In this document: piece by piece, positions 1 through 5,430 of the stretch
How the letters are laid out: the number at the start of each line of letters is the position of its first letter
Numbering within the stretch: the first letter of the stretch is position 1
Source: a virus
Length of the DNA stretch: 21,187 nt
IMG/VR virus record: IMGVR_UViG_3300025889_001129
Span: 1 to 21,187 of that record
Reading direction: 5' to 3' (one strand)
Notes under the pieces: generated by a model
The model's database searches: none
What the model saw: the letters and a program-made list of their open reading frames with translations, nothing else
Told to the model about the DNA's origin: nothing
Translations under genes and position numbers: made by a program

Positions 1-98
1 ATCCTTTTGCGACGGAAAGTGTATATGGGCCATTTAATACATTTGAAGAGGCTTCAGATAGAGAAGATGAAATAAATCACGAAGCAGGAGTATATTAA
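1..98 (+). CDS. C-terminal end of an unidentified protein (partial)
   Basis: Reading frame 3 is open from the left edge to a TAA at 96-98 and gives 31 residues ending EAGVY. The visible tail is acidic (TFEEASDREDEINHE). The start lies outside the window, so the product cannot be identified. It runs in the same direction as the small genes that follow, 10 nt upstream of the next ATG. Confidence 0.55.
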   Translation, partial: PFATESVYGPFNTFEEASDREDEINHEAGVY

Positions 99-108
99 AA
101 AGAAAGAT

Positions 109-201
109 ATGAAAAGATTAACAACACCAGACGCATTAATGCTCCTAGTAGCAGTTTCAGTGATTGGAATGACCTTTTATTTATTTTATAACTTACTTTA
201 A
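109..201 (+). CDS. 30-residue single-pass membrane peptide
   Basis: ATG at 109, TAA at 199-201, giving MKRLTTPDALMLLVAVSVIG followed by a second hydrophobic stretch ending FYNLL. Residues 10-30 are almost entirely hydrophobic after a KR at positions 2-3, which fits one membrane helix with the N-terminus inside. The next gene starts 1 nt after its stop (ATG at 203), so the two are probably translated together. An A-rich stretch with GAAAG precedes the start. No family is recognised; the call rests on the hydrophobic pattern and tight packing with its neighbours. Confidence 0.55.
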   Translation: MKRLTTPDALMLLVAVSVIGMTFYLFYNLL

Positions 202-202
202 T

Positions 203-394
203 ATGACAGATATGAAGAAGATATATTACCACGTGGTAATGAAGGCAAGCGGTTATGTAATTGTGGAGAGTGAACATAGAGATTGTTCTGAGGTTCCTTT
301 CTCAGTTAATAGTTATGTTAAGCGTGAACGCGCGCAGGCAAACATCAGTGATCCTACTAGTCGCTACTATGGTCAAGTTAAAAAGTTTTGGTAA
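203..394 (+). CDS. Unknown small protein, 63 residues
   Basis: Begins MTDMKKIYYHVVMKASGYVI and ends in a basic/aromatic tail (YYGQVKKFW). A second methionine at residue 4 is an alternative start. The N-terminal part alternates hydrophobic and polar residues (YYHVVMKASGYVIVES), consistent with two beta strands. It starts 1 nt after the stop of the 30-residue membrane peptide and is followed directly by the first promoter cassette. No known family is recognised. An overlapping frame from 261 is read as a shadow because it runs through the downstream promoter. Confidence 0.55.
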   Translation: MTDMKKIYYHVVMKASGYVIVESEHRDCSEVPFSVNSYVKRERAQANISDPTSRYYGQVKKFW

Positions 395-411
395 AAAAGT
401 TGTGAAAAGAT

Positions 412-441
412 TAGGATCCGAACAAAATTATCCTTATATTT
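412..441 (+). promoter_or_regulatory. Promoter cassette 1 (TAG-N20-TATATTT)
   Basis: A -33-like TAG (412-414, in GATTAGGATCC) is separated by exactly 20 bp from TATATTT (435-441), followed by AAGTATTAATTTAAAAAGA. The ATG of the next gene is 26 nt after the -7 element. The -33/-7 layout matches Bacteroidota primary promoters. Confidence 0.7.
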
Positions 442-466
442 AAGTATTAATTTAAAAAGAGAGAAA

Positions 467-778
467 ATGGCAAAATTATCAAACAAATCAGCAAGTGGTA
501 CCAGCTTCCACGGACACAAAGTAACGGCAACGCCGAATCAATTAATCGAAGCATTAGGGGAACCTCAGTTCGGATCCAATGATGGACGAGGCAAAACCAA
601 TTTCGATTGGGTGTGTGAAACACAAGACGGCAAGGTATTTACGGTATATGATTGGAAACAATACGAGCGCTTGGATATGGATTCATATTACTCATTCCAT
701 ATTGGAGCGCATTCCGGATCGGTTGCGGCCCGAGCTTTATCTGAAATTCACAGTAAATTTTTCTTAAATAAAGTTTAA
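467..778 (+). CDS. Small phage protein with an FDW...DGKVFTVYDWK core, 103 residues
   Basis: The protein has a conserved-looking centre at residues 46-66 (TNFDWVCETQDG then KVFTVYDWKQYER), preceded by TATPNQLIEALGEPQFGSNDGRGK. I have the impression that similar short proteins occur in other phages, but I cannot attach a function. It is soluble, without signal peptide or membrane segment. It has its own promoter cassette 26 nt upstream, so it is probably a stand-alone transcription unit. The start is well supported because it is the first ATG after the promoter leader. Confidence 0.75.
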   Translation: MAKLSNKSASGTSFHGHKVTATPNQLIEALGEPQFGSNDGRGKTNFDWVCETQDGKVFTVYDWKQYERLDMDSYYSFHIGAHSGSVAARALSEIHSKFFLNKV

Positions 779-785
779 AAAAGAT

Positions 786-815
786 TAGGATCCTAACGTT
801 ATTATTCTTATATTT
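786..815 (+). promoter_or_regulatory. Promoter cassette 2 (TAG-N20-TATATTT)
   Basis: TAG at 786-788 lies inside the 12-bp palindrome TTAGGATCCTAA (785-796); 20 bp later comes TATATTT (809-815) with the shared AAGTATTAATTTAAAAAGA downstream. It drives the gene at 843. Confidence 0.7.
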
Positions 816-842
816 AAGTATTAATTTAAAAAGATAAAAGTT

Positions 843-1067
843 ATGACAGTAGCAGATTTGATAGAGGAATTAAAGTGGATGCCCGAGGGTGCGGAAGTAA
901 GATTTGCATCTCAACCCAATTGGCCTTTTGAGTATAGCATTGACGATGTTGTAAGTGTCGAAATAGAAAATAGACGCACTGGCGAAGCTGAGGAAGTTGT
1001 GTATTTAGCAGAAGGTCGCCAACTAGGTTACTTGCCGAGTGAGGCAAAGAATGAATTAATGTGGTAA
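843..1067 (+). CDS. Small phage protein with a QPNWPFEYSI motif, 74 residues
   Basis: Begins MTVADLIEELKWMPEGAEVR and contains FASQPNWPFEYSIDDVV at about residues 26-42. This arrangement, an N-terminal helix MTVxDLIEELxxMPxxAEVR followed by xQPNWPFEYSI, is one I recognise as a widespread small phage/bacterial protein of unknown function. It has its own promoter and its own terminator (1077-1115), so it is a complete single-gene unit. The minus-strand frame covering the same bases is a shadow. Confidence 0.8.
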   Translation: MTVADLIEELKWMPEGAEVRFASQPNWPFEYSIDDVVSVEIENRRTGEAEEVVYLAEGRQLGYLPSEAKNELMW

Positions 1068-1076
1068 AAAAAGTTT

Positions 1077-1115
1077 AAAAAAGCAGCGGGAATATTTGGT
1101 TCGCGTTGCTTTTTT
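1077..1115 (+). terminator. Rho-independent terminator
   Basis: Stem arms 1077-1092 and 1100-1115 (one G-U pair, one mismatch) close a 7-nt loop and end in TTTTTT. It follows the stop at 1067. The -33 element of the next promoter (1096-1098) falls in its loop, so terminator and promoter overlap. Confidence 0.75.
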
Positions 1116-1125
1116 GCTTATATTT
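1096..1125 (+). promoter_or_regulatory. Promoter cassette 3 (TTG-N20-TATATTT)
   Basis: TTG 1096-1098, 20 bp, TATATTT 1119-1125, then the common AAGTATTAATTTAAAAAGA leader. It overlaps the terminator of the preceding gene and drives the gene at 1151. Confidence 0.65.
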
Positions 1126-1150
1126 AAGTATTAATTTAAAAAGAGAGATT

Positions 1151-1393
1151 ATGACAAAGTACACATTTGAGTTAGACAAGTATGCGAGTAAAATTGAAAT
1201 GCATGAGTTTGACGACATTGCGCAGATATTTGTTAATGACAAATTAATTGCCGAGTATAAATTTGGAGGAGCAGGATGCTCGTTTATATATGAGGCAGAT
1301 TCCAGAAAATTAATTGACACCCTAGTTGGAGTATTGTATGATCGGGCATCTGTTTCTGTTGAGGAAGATGTGCAGGAAGGATTCCTGAGCTAA
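1151..1393 (+). CDS. Unknown acidic protein, 80 residues
   Basis: The open frame extends upstream to an ATG at 1106, but that start lies inside the terminator/promoter. The ATG at 1151, 26 nt after the -7 element like its neighbours, is chosen. The protein begins MTKYTFELDKYASKIEMHEF and has a beta-rich pattern (AQIFVNDKLIAEYKFGG) and an acidic C-terminus (SVEEDVQEG). No family is recognised. A promoter cassette lies on each side, so it is probably expressed alone. Confidence 0.7.
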   Translation: MTKYTFELDKYASKIEMHEFDDIAQIFVNDKLIAEYKFGGAGCSFIYEADSRKLIDTLVGVLYDRASVSVEEDVQEGFLS

Positions 1394-1424
1394 AAAAAAA
1401 GTTTAAAAAAAGTTGCAAAAAGAT

Positions 1425-1454
1425 TAGGATCCTATCAGAATAACCCTTATATTT
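1425..1454 (+). promoter_or_regulatory. Promoter cassette 4 (TAG-N20-TATATTT)
   Basis: TAG 1425-1427 in GATTAGGATCCTA, 20 bp, TATATTT 1448-1454. Drives 1479-1682 and probably 1688-2203, which follows 5 nt later. Confidence 0.7.
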
Positions 1455-1478
1455 AAGTATTAATTAAAAAGAAAGGTT

Positions 1479-1682
1479 ATGAAATTATTTTTAAAATTAG
1501 GAGCAAAAATTGATGAGTGTAAAAGGCACGTATTTAATCAAGGTTATAGTTATGATGAGGCACATAATTATGTTAAGTTAGTTTTTGAGGAAACTGGTTT
1601 GAAATTTGGTGTGTTTGATTATGTAGAAAAAGAAGAAATAGAAAAGGCAATTAAATATTTAAATAATAATATACTAAAATAA
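1479..1682 (+). CDS. Unknown lysine- and glutamate-rich protein, 67 residues
   Basis: Begins MKLFLKLGAKIDECKRHVF. It appears mostly helical, with a charged C-terminal helix (VEKEEIEKAIKYLNNN). It lies 25 nt downstream of a promoter cassette and 5 nt upstream of the SPFH-tail-like membrane protein, so the two are very likely one transcript. Codons are strongly AT-rich. No family is recognised. Confidence 0.65.
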   Translation: MKLFLKLGAKIDECKRHVFNQGYSYDEAHNYVKLVFEETGLKFGVFDYVEKEEIEKAIKYLNNNILK

Positions 1683-1687
1683 GAGTT

Positions 1688-2203
1688 ATGACAAAGCAAG
1701 AATTAAGAGACTTAGTAGAGAGTACCGATGCGAGAAGTTTGACAAAACTAATTGAAAAGGGACAGCTGTATGATGCGGATATCCAGAGTTTAAAAAAGAA
1801 AGGCAACAAAACTAGAATATTTGCAGTCACCATTATTGCCGCAGTCTTATTACTAATACTCGGCTTGATGATCGGATTACCTAGGTACAATGTGTATAGT
1901 AGCGAAATGCGAGGTAAAGCAGAATTTGTGAGAGCTGAGCAGAACCGTAGGATCCAAATAGAAGAAGCAAAAGCTAATGTCGAGTCGGCACTACTAGATG
2001 CTGAGGCAGATAGTGTTCGAGCCGTAGGTCAGATGAATGCAGAAATAATCCGGGCAGAAGGAATGGCACAGGCAATGGATATCGAAAATGGTAAACTAAC
2101 CGATTCATATATCAAATACCTGTGGGTTCGTAATATTGACAAAGGAGACAAGATTTATATACCAACAGAATCTGGTATGCCATTGTTAGAAGCTAGAAAT
2201 TAA
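1688..2203 (+). CDS. Membrane protein resembling the anchor and tail of SPFH/prohibitin proteins
   Basis: The protein has 171 residues: a charged N-terminal 42 residues (ELRDLVESTDARSLTKLIEK), one strong transmembrane helix at about 44-64, then a long charged helix (about 72-130) rich in Ala, Glu and Arg (AEFVRAEQNRR, IEEAKANVESALLDAEADS, IIRAEGMAQAM). It ends YIKYLWVRNI, IYIPTESGMPLLEA. The pattern AEGxAxA followed by LWxxN and IYxPTxxGxPLLEA is typical of the C-terminal end of SPFH/band-7 proteins. The globular SPFH head domain, normally between the anchor and this tail, is absent. It probably sits in the inner membrane with the helix available for oligomerisation; a role such as superinfection exclusion is only a guess. 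Confidence 0.6.
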   Translation: MTKQELRDLVESTDARSLTKLIEKGQLYDADIQSLKKKGNKTRIFAVTIIAAVLLLILGLMIGLPRYNVYSSEMRGKAEFVRAEQNRRIQIEEAKANVESALLDAEADSVRAVGQMNAEIIRAEGMAQAMDIENGKLTDSYIKYLWVRNIDKGDKIYIPTESGMPLLEARN

Positions 2204-2211
2204 TTTAAAAA

Positions 2212-2277
2212 AAAAGTTAACAAAAAGGTTGTTTAATTGAATCAAAATGCTTATATTTAAGTATTAATTTAAAAAGA
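2212..2277 (+). repeat. 66-bp perfect direct repeat, copy 1 (contains promoter 5)
   Basis: Identical base for base to 2578-2643. Both copies hold a complete promoter cassette and they bracket the gene at 2286-2579, so recombination between them would excise that gene with one promoter. Confidence 0.9.
2229..2258 (+). promoter_or_regulatory. Promoter cassette 5 (TTG-N20-TATATTT)
   Basis: TTG 2229-2231 in AAAAAGGTTGTTTAATTG, 20 bp, TATATTT 2252-2258. Drives the gene at 2286. Confidence 0.75.
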
Positions 2278-2285
2278 TAAAGGTT

Positions 2286-2579
2286 ATGTTAAAAGAATTT
2301 AAAAAATCGGAGTTTCTAAAAGAAGTAAAATCTAAATATGGTTCTATTTCTAAATTGAAAAAATACCTCAAAGAAACTGCTGAATATGAGTATGGATGTG
2401 AAACCAGCGAAACTAAAATATATGGTTGTAAAGTTCTTTATACTTCAAATCCTAATTGTTTCGCTAGTTATTTGATAACAATACCTATGGTTGGTATGAA
2501 TGACCAATTGGGTTTAGATAGTTCATCTATTACTAAAGCAGGACATCAAAGAGGTTGTAGTGGTTATTATTTAAAATAA
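2286..2579 (+). CDS. Unknown protein, 97 residues, flanked by identical promoter repeats
   Basis: Begins MLKEFKKSEFLKEVKSKYG. It has a lysine-rich helical N-terminal third and a C-terminal half with four cysteines (YGCETS, YGCKVLY, NPNCFASY, RGCSGYY) that could form disulfides or bind metal, though the spacing is irregular. No family is recognised. It lies between two perfect 66-bp copies of the promoter cassette, which makes it a movable unit. Codon use is more AT-rich than the sigma and ATPase genes nearby (AAA, GAA, TTA, TAT). Confidence 0.65.
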   Translation: MLKEFKKSEFLKEVKSKYGSISKLKKYLKETAEYEYGCETSETKIYGCKVLYTSNPNCFASYLITIPMVGMNDQLGLDSSSITKAGHQRGCSGYYLK

Positions 2580-2643
2580 AAGTTAACAAAAAGGTTGTTT
2601 AATTGAATCAAAATGCTTATATTTAAGTATTAATTTAAAAAGA
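2578..2643 (+). repeat. 66-bp perfect direct repeat, copy 2 (contains promoter 6)
   Basis: Second copy of 2212-2277, 366 bp downstream and identical over 66 bp. Confidence 0.9.
2595..2624 (+). promoter_or_regulatory. Promoter cassette 6 (TTG-N20-TATATTT)
   Basis: TTG 2595-2597, 20 bp, TATATTT 2618-2624. Drives 2650-2841 and possibly the sigma factor gene beyond it, because no cassette of this type lies between them. Confidence 0.75.
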
Positions 2644-2649
2644 GAGAAA

Positions 2650-2841
2650 ATGGCAAAAGGAAAAAGAAATTCAGGATTTTACAAGCAAGAAGGAGTAATG
2701 GGTCAAGCATTGGCAACGGCAAAGCGTTCAGCTAGCACAACCGACGCAGTGCACCAAGCAATTGCAAACGGCAAAAAGAAAAAGAAGCCTCAGACAGAAA
2801 AGGTAGCAATGTCATTCAATTTTCTAATCAATGGCAAGTAG
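2650..2841 (+). CDS. Small basic protein, 63 residues
   Basis: Begins MAKGKRNSGFYKQEGVMGQA and contains a run of five lysines (GKKKKKPQ) in its second half. The high lysine content suggests nucleic-acid or RNA polymerase contact, but nothing identifies a family. It is followed by a hairpin (2851-2881) and then, 88 nt after the stop, by the sigma-70-like gene, with which it may be co-transcribed from promoter 6. Confidence 0.6.
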   Translation: MAKGKRNSGFYKQEGVMGQALATAKRSASTTDAVHQAIANGKKKKKPQTEKVAMSFNFLINGK

Positions 2842-2843
2842 CA

Positions 2844-2881
2844 GGATCCGGGCAGCAGCATTCCAGGCAATGCTGTTAGCC
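2844..2881 (+). terminator. GGATCCGG-CAGCAGCA hairpin, possible weak terminator or attenuator
   Basis: Arms 2851-2862 and 2869-2881 pair over 12 bp with one bulged A and one G-U. The stem is followed by TTTCG rather than a long U tract. The 5' part (GGATCCGGGCAGCAGCA) recurs almost exactly at 5315-5330 after the AAA ATPase gene. Confidence 0.5.
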
Positions 2882-2929
2882 TTTCGTATAGGGTATATAG
2901 TTAGCAATTAAAACAATTAAAAGAGTTAT

Positions 2930-3670
2930 ATGGGAAAGAATATATTTGTTACAAAGGGTGCTATTAACAGCACGGCAGACAGCACTAAGGCATATATGCG
3001 AGACATCAAGCGTGTCAAAATGATCGACCGAGATCGGGAGAAAGAATTGTCAGCTCGTATCAAAGATGGAGATCGTGCCGCATTGAATGAGTTGGTATCT
3101 GCCAATCTGAGATTCGTAGCACAGGTAGCTCGTAGCTATCAGGGAATGGGTGTAGCAATGGAAGACCTTATTGGGTTTGGTAACATTGGATTGTTCGAAG
3201 CCGCTACCAGATTCGATGCGTCCCGGAATATTAAATTTATCAGCTTCGCAGTATGGTATATCCGAGCAGAGATCCAGAAAGCACTGAATGATTTGAGTCG
3301 CACAGTTAGGATCCCTTCTCACCGTACCCGCAGTGAAGAATACGGAGAGGTTAGTACCGATGTGCAAATTAATGATGAAGACAATTCCGAAACCTATGGA
3401 TCCAGATATCTGCAAGCTGAGGACTCAATCGGTGAATTTGAAAGAAGTCAGTTCCAGCAAGAGCTAGCCGATCTATTAGATCAGATTAATCCTAAGCAGG
3501 CACAGGCGTTGGTGCTTCACTATGGTATAGGACAAGAGTATCCGATGTGTATGGATACCATTGCAGACAGAATGGGTATCACAGGAGAGCGAGCCAGACA
3601 GCTTGTTCGTGCCGGGGAGAAGTCATTACGTGGTATAGCCGGATCAGAAAGTTTGTTGCAATATGCTTAA
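2930..3670 (+). CDS. Phage-encoded sigma-70 family RNA polymerase sigma factor
   Basis: The protein has 246 residues. About 20-50 match sigma region 1.2 (YMRDIKRVKMIDRDREKEL), and 55-130 match region 2 (LVSANLRFVAQVARSYQ, EDLIGFGNIGLFEAATRFD, IKFISFAVWYIRAEIQKAL, SRTVRIPSH). That covers core binding, -10 recognition and melting. About 178-236 match region 4, with a helix-turn-helix at 208-234 (MDTIADRMGITGERARQLV). Region 3 is replaced by an acidic linker (about 131-175), and region 1.1 is missing, so it is shorter than host RpoD. It resembles Bacteroidota primary sigma factors and should direct host RNA polymerase to phage promoters. Its own gene lacks the CTTATATTTAAG cassette seen upstream of most neighbours, so it may be read from promoter 6 or from an unrecognised promoter. 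Confidence 0.9.
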   Translation: MGKNIFVTKGAINSTADSTKAYMRDIKRVKMIDRDREKELSARIKDGDRAALNELVSANLRFVAQVARSYQGMGVAMEDLIGFGNIGLFEAATRFDASRNIKFISFAVWYIRAEIQKALNDLSRTVRIPSHRTRSEEYGEVSTDVQINDEDNSETYGSRYLQAEDSIGEFERSQFQQELADLLDQINPKQAQALVLHYGIGQEYPMCMDTIADRMGITGERARQLVRAGEKSLRGIAGSESLLQYA

Positions 3671-3688
3671 ACTTTTCTTGCAAAAAGG

Positions 3689-3718
3689 TTGTTAGAATGA
3701 AATATTATTCTTATATTT
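3689..3718 (+). promoter_or_regulatory. Promoter cassette 7 (TTG-N20-TATATTT)
   Basis: TTG 3689-3691, 20 bp, TATATTT 3712-3718. Drives the gene at 3745. Confidence 0.75.
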
Positions 3719-3744
3719 AAGTATTAATTTAAAAAATAAAAGAT

Positions 3745-3939
3745 ATGACAACTTACGAAAAAGTATGTGCAGGAATGTATTTAGAAAAGTATTCAAAAGA
3801 CGGCAATCTTATAAGAACCGCAGAACAATTTGGAGGATCCGGCAATTGGGTTGTACACGTATTTAGCGGTCTGAATATCGGCGGAGAATACAATGAAGAT
3901 GAATTTAAACAAATCCGGAAATTTTTTAAAAAAGATTAG
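3745..3939 (+). CDS. Unknown small protein, 64 residues
   Basis: Begins MTTYEKVCAGMYLEKYSKDG. Glycine- and aromatic-rich strands (FGGSGNWVVHVFSGLNIGGEY) are followed by a lysine-rich end (IRKFFKKD). The pattern suggests a small beta sheet with a C-terminal helix. It is flanked by promoter cassettes on both sides, the next one beginning inside its stop region (TAG at 3937-3939). No family is recognised. Confidence 0.65.
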   Translation: MTTYEKVCAGMYLEKYSKDGNLIRTAEQFGGSGNWVVHVFSGLNIGGEYNEDEFKQIRKFFKKD

Positions 3940-3966
3940 GATCCTAATAAAAAAATGCTTATATTT
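3937..3966 (+). promoter_or_regulatory. Promoter cassette 8 (TAG-N20-TATATTT)
   Basis: TAG 3937-3939 is also the stop codon of the preceding gene and lies in the palindrome TTAGGATCCTAA (3936-3947); 20 bp later is TATATTT 3960-3966. Drives the gene at 3990. Confidence 0.7.
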
Positions 3967-3989
3967 AAGTATAATTAAAAATTAAGGTT

Positions 3990-4274
3990 ATGAAGAGAGA
4001 AGAAATGTTATTAGAGTTATTGTTAGAGCGAATCCAGGAAATCGAAGACCTAGTGCATCAAGCACACCAAGCAGGAGTTGAAAATATACGATTAACTCGT
4101 TTAGGTATCTTGCTAGCAGGTATGCTGCATATGTTTGAGAATGGATCCGAAAAGGATATATCCGATGCGGTAGCCAAAGTGGTTATACGAAATATCGATT
4201 CTGGCAATGAGGCAGCAGCTGGTAATGCGGTAAAGGATTTGATTTCAGGTATTAACGGAGTTAACTTGAATTAA
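3990..4274 (+). CDS. Unknown helical protein, 94 residues
   Basis: Begins MKREEMLLELLLERIQEIED. Residues 1-30 form a strongly amphipathic helix with leucines at heptad-like spacing, followed by another helix (TRLGILLAGMLHMFENG) and an alanine-rich C-terminus (NEAAAGNAVKDLI). This suggests an all-helical oligomerising or adaptor protein. It sits directly upstream of the AAA ATPase gene but has a separate promoter; a partnership with the ATPase is possible but unsupported. No family is recognised. Confidence 0.65.
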   Translation: MKREEMLLELLLERIQEIEDLVHQAHQAGVENIRLTRLGILLAGMLHMFENGSEKDISDAVAKVVIRNIDSGNEAAAGNAVKDLISGINGVNLN

Positions 4275-4292
4275 AAAAAGTTACCAAAAAGG

Positions 4293-4322
4293 TTGTTTAA
4301 TTGGGAGAAAATGCTTATATTT
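4293..4322 (+). promoter_or_regulatory. Promoter cassette 9 (TTG-N20-TATATTT)
   Basis: TTG 4293-4295, 20 bp, TATATTT 4316-4322, ATG 26 nt downstream. Drives the AAA ATPase gene. Confidence 0.75.
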
Positions 4323-4347
4323 AAGTATAATTAAAAAATAGAGAGAT

Positions 4348-5295
4348 ATGAGAAATGTATTTGAGCCTGTAAAGGTTAATGGTAAGTTAGTAGCAAAGTG
4401 TATTGAGACTGGTAGCATTGCACCGGCGGATAAAATCAGAGATGTGCAGATCCGCAATGCATTCAAAAATAGCGAAGTGTTGGCAGTGGATCCAGAGTCA
4501 GGTCGAGTAACCAGATTGTCGGCTAGCATCTTCGGCAAGCAGACAAGCAGTGAGCCAACCAAAATGAATTTCTTGCAGGTTGTGACAAAAAGAGATCCAC
4601 AGGTAATGTTCAGCAATTTAGAGCGTCTTACTAAAATGGTAGCACGCGGAATCCAGCCAAGCTTATTAGTTACCGGAGGTCCTGGATTAGGTAAGACATA
4701 CCTAGTAAAGCAGACATTGACAGAATCCGGATTGCGCGAAAGTTATGACTTTGTGCATTTCAAAGGACGTAGCACAGCAGCCGGGATGTTTATCACATTG
4801 TACCAGAACAGCGACAAGGTTATAGTGTTTGACGATTGTGATAGCATATTCAAAGACGCAGATGCAGTTAACATGTTGAAGGCAGCATTAGACAGTTATG
4901 ACACTCGCAAAATCAGTTACCTGACAAGCAAGCCGCTTAAAGATGAGATGGGCGATCCAATTCCAACCTCATTCGAGTTTACCGGTAAAGTGATATTCAT
5001 TTCAAATATATCTCAGTCAGCAATGGATGAGGCAATCAAGTCTCGTAGCTTCGTGTCTGACATCTCAATGAACACCGAGCAAATGTTTACTCGCATTGAG
5101 CAGCTAATGACAAAAATGGAGCCGGGTATTCCAGAGCAAGCAAAAGAGTCCGCTTTACAGATAATGAAGCGCCTCAACACAAAATACTCCGGAGTGGAGA
5201 TCAACCTGCGCAGCTTCATCAAAGCTTCCCGCATCTGTGCAATGGGCTTTGACAATCCTGAGGCAATGGTAGCAGAGCAGATTATAGTATCGTAA
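4348..5295 (+). CDS. AAA-family ATPase
   Basis: The protein has 315 residues. Walker A is GGPGLGKT (110-117) and Walker B is VIVFDDCD (158-165). A sensor-1-like Asn is at 220 (VIFISN), and an SRS at 232-234 provides a candidate arginine finger. The first 85 residues form a separate N-terminal domain, and the last 70 a helical lid (GVEINLRSFIKASRICAMGF). This is the single-domain AAA layout seen in many large phages. The substrate is not evident: replication loading, proteolysis or remodelling all remain possible. It is a single-gene unit with its own promoter and a stable hairpin downstream (5315-5344). The minus-strand frame over its 3' end is a shadow. Confidence 0.85.
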   Translation: MRNVFEPVKVNGKLVAKCIETGSIAPADKIRDVQIRNAFKNSEVLAVDPESGRVTRLSASIFGKQTSSEPTKMNFLQVVTKRDPQVMFSNLERLTKMVARGIQPSLLVTGGPGLGKTYLVKQTLTESGLRESYDFVHFKGRSTAAGMFITLYQNSDKVIVFDDCDSIFKDADAVNMLKAALDSYDTRKISYLTSKPLKDEMGDPIPTSFEFTGKVIFISNISQSAMDEAIKSRSFVSDISMNTEQMFTRIEQLMTKMEPGIPEQAKESALQIMKRLNTKYSGVEINLRSFIKASRICAMGFDNPEAMVAEQIIVS

Positions 5296-5314
5296 ACATA
5301 TCTCTCAACATAGT

Positions 5315-5344
5315 GGATCCGGCAGCAGCAATGTTGTCGGATTC
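5315..5344 (+). terminator. 13-bp RNA hairpin with GCAA tetraloop after the ATPase gene
   Basis: Arms 5315-5327 and 5332-5344 pair without a mismatch (three G-U pairs) around a GNRA-type GCAA loop (5328-5331). No U tract follows, so it may act as a 3' end stabiliser or processing site rather than a classical terminator. The 5' arm GGATCCGGCAGCAGCA resembles 2844-2860. Confidence 0.6.
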
Positions 5345-5371
5345 GCACTGTAAAAAAAGTTAACAAAAGAT

Positions 5372-5401
5372 TAGGATTATTGAAAGAAAATCCTTATATT
5401 T
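5372..5401 (+). promoter_or_regulatory. Promoter cassette 10 (TAG-N20-TATATTT)
   Basis: TAG 5372-5374 (in GATTAGGATTATTG, a variant without the full GGATCC), 20 bp, TATATTT 5395-5401. Drives the gene at 5431; this is the last cassette with the AAGTATTAA extension. Confidence 0.7.
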
Positions 5402-5430
5402 AAGTATTAATAATTAAAAGAGATAGAGTT

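Noticed and set aside
261-443. Overlapping + frame, 60 residues
   Set aside because: It overlaps the better placed gene at 203-394 and runs through the first promoter cassette.
1106-1150. Upstream extension of the gene at 1151 to an ATG at 1106
   Set aside because: This start lies within the terminator stem and the promoter; the ATG at 1151 has the same spacing from the -7 element as the neighbouring genes.
2880-2929. Promoter for the sigma factor gene at TATATAG (2894-2900)
   Set aside because: The nearest TAG/TTG is 14 bp away rather than 20, and the AAGTATTAA extension is missing.
3050-3415. Minus-strand frame of 121 residues inside the sigma factor gene
   Set aside because: Antisense to a clearly identified sigma-70 gene, with no recognisable protein features.
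412-5401. CRISPR-like array from regularly repeated AT-rich units
   Set aside because: The repeats are promoters separated by genes of different lengths, not by short spacers.
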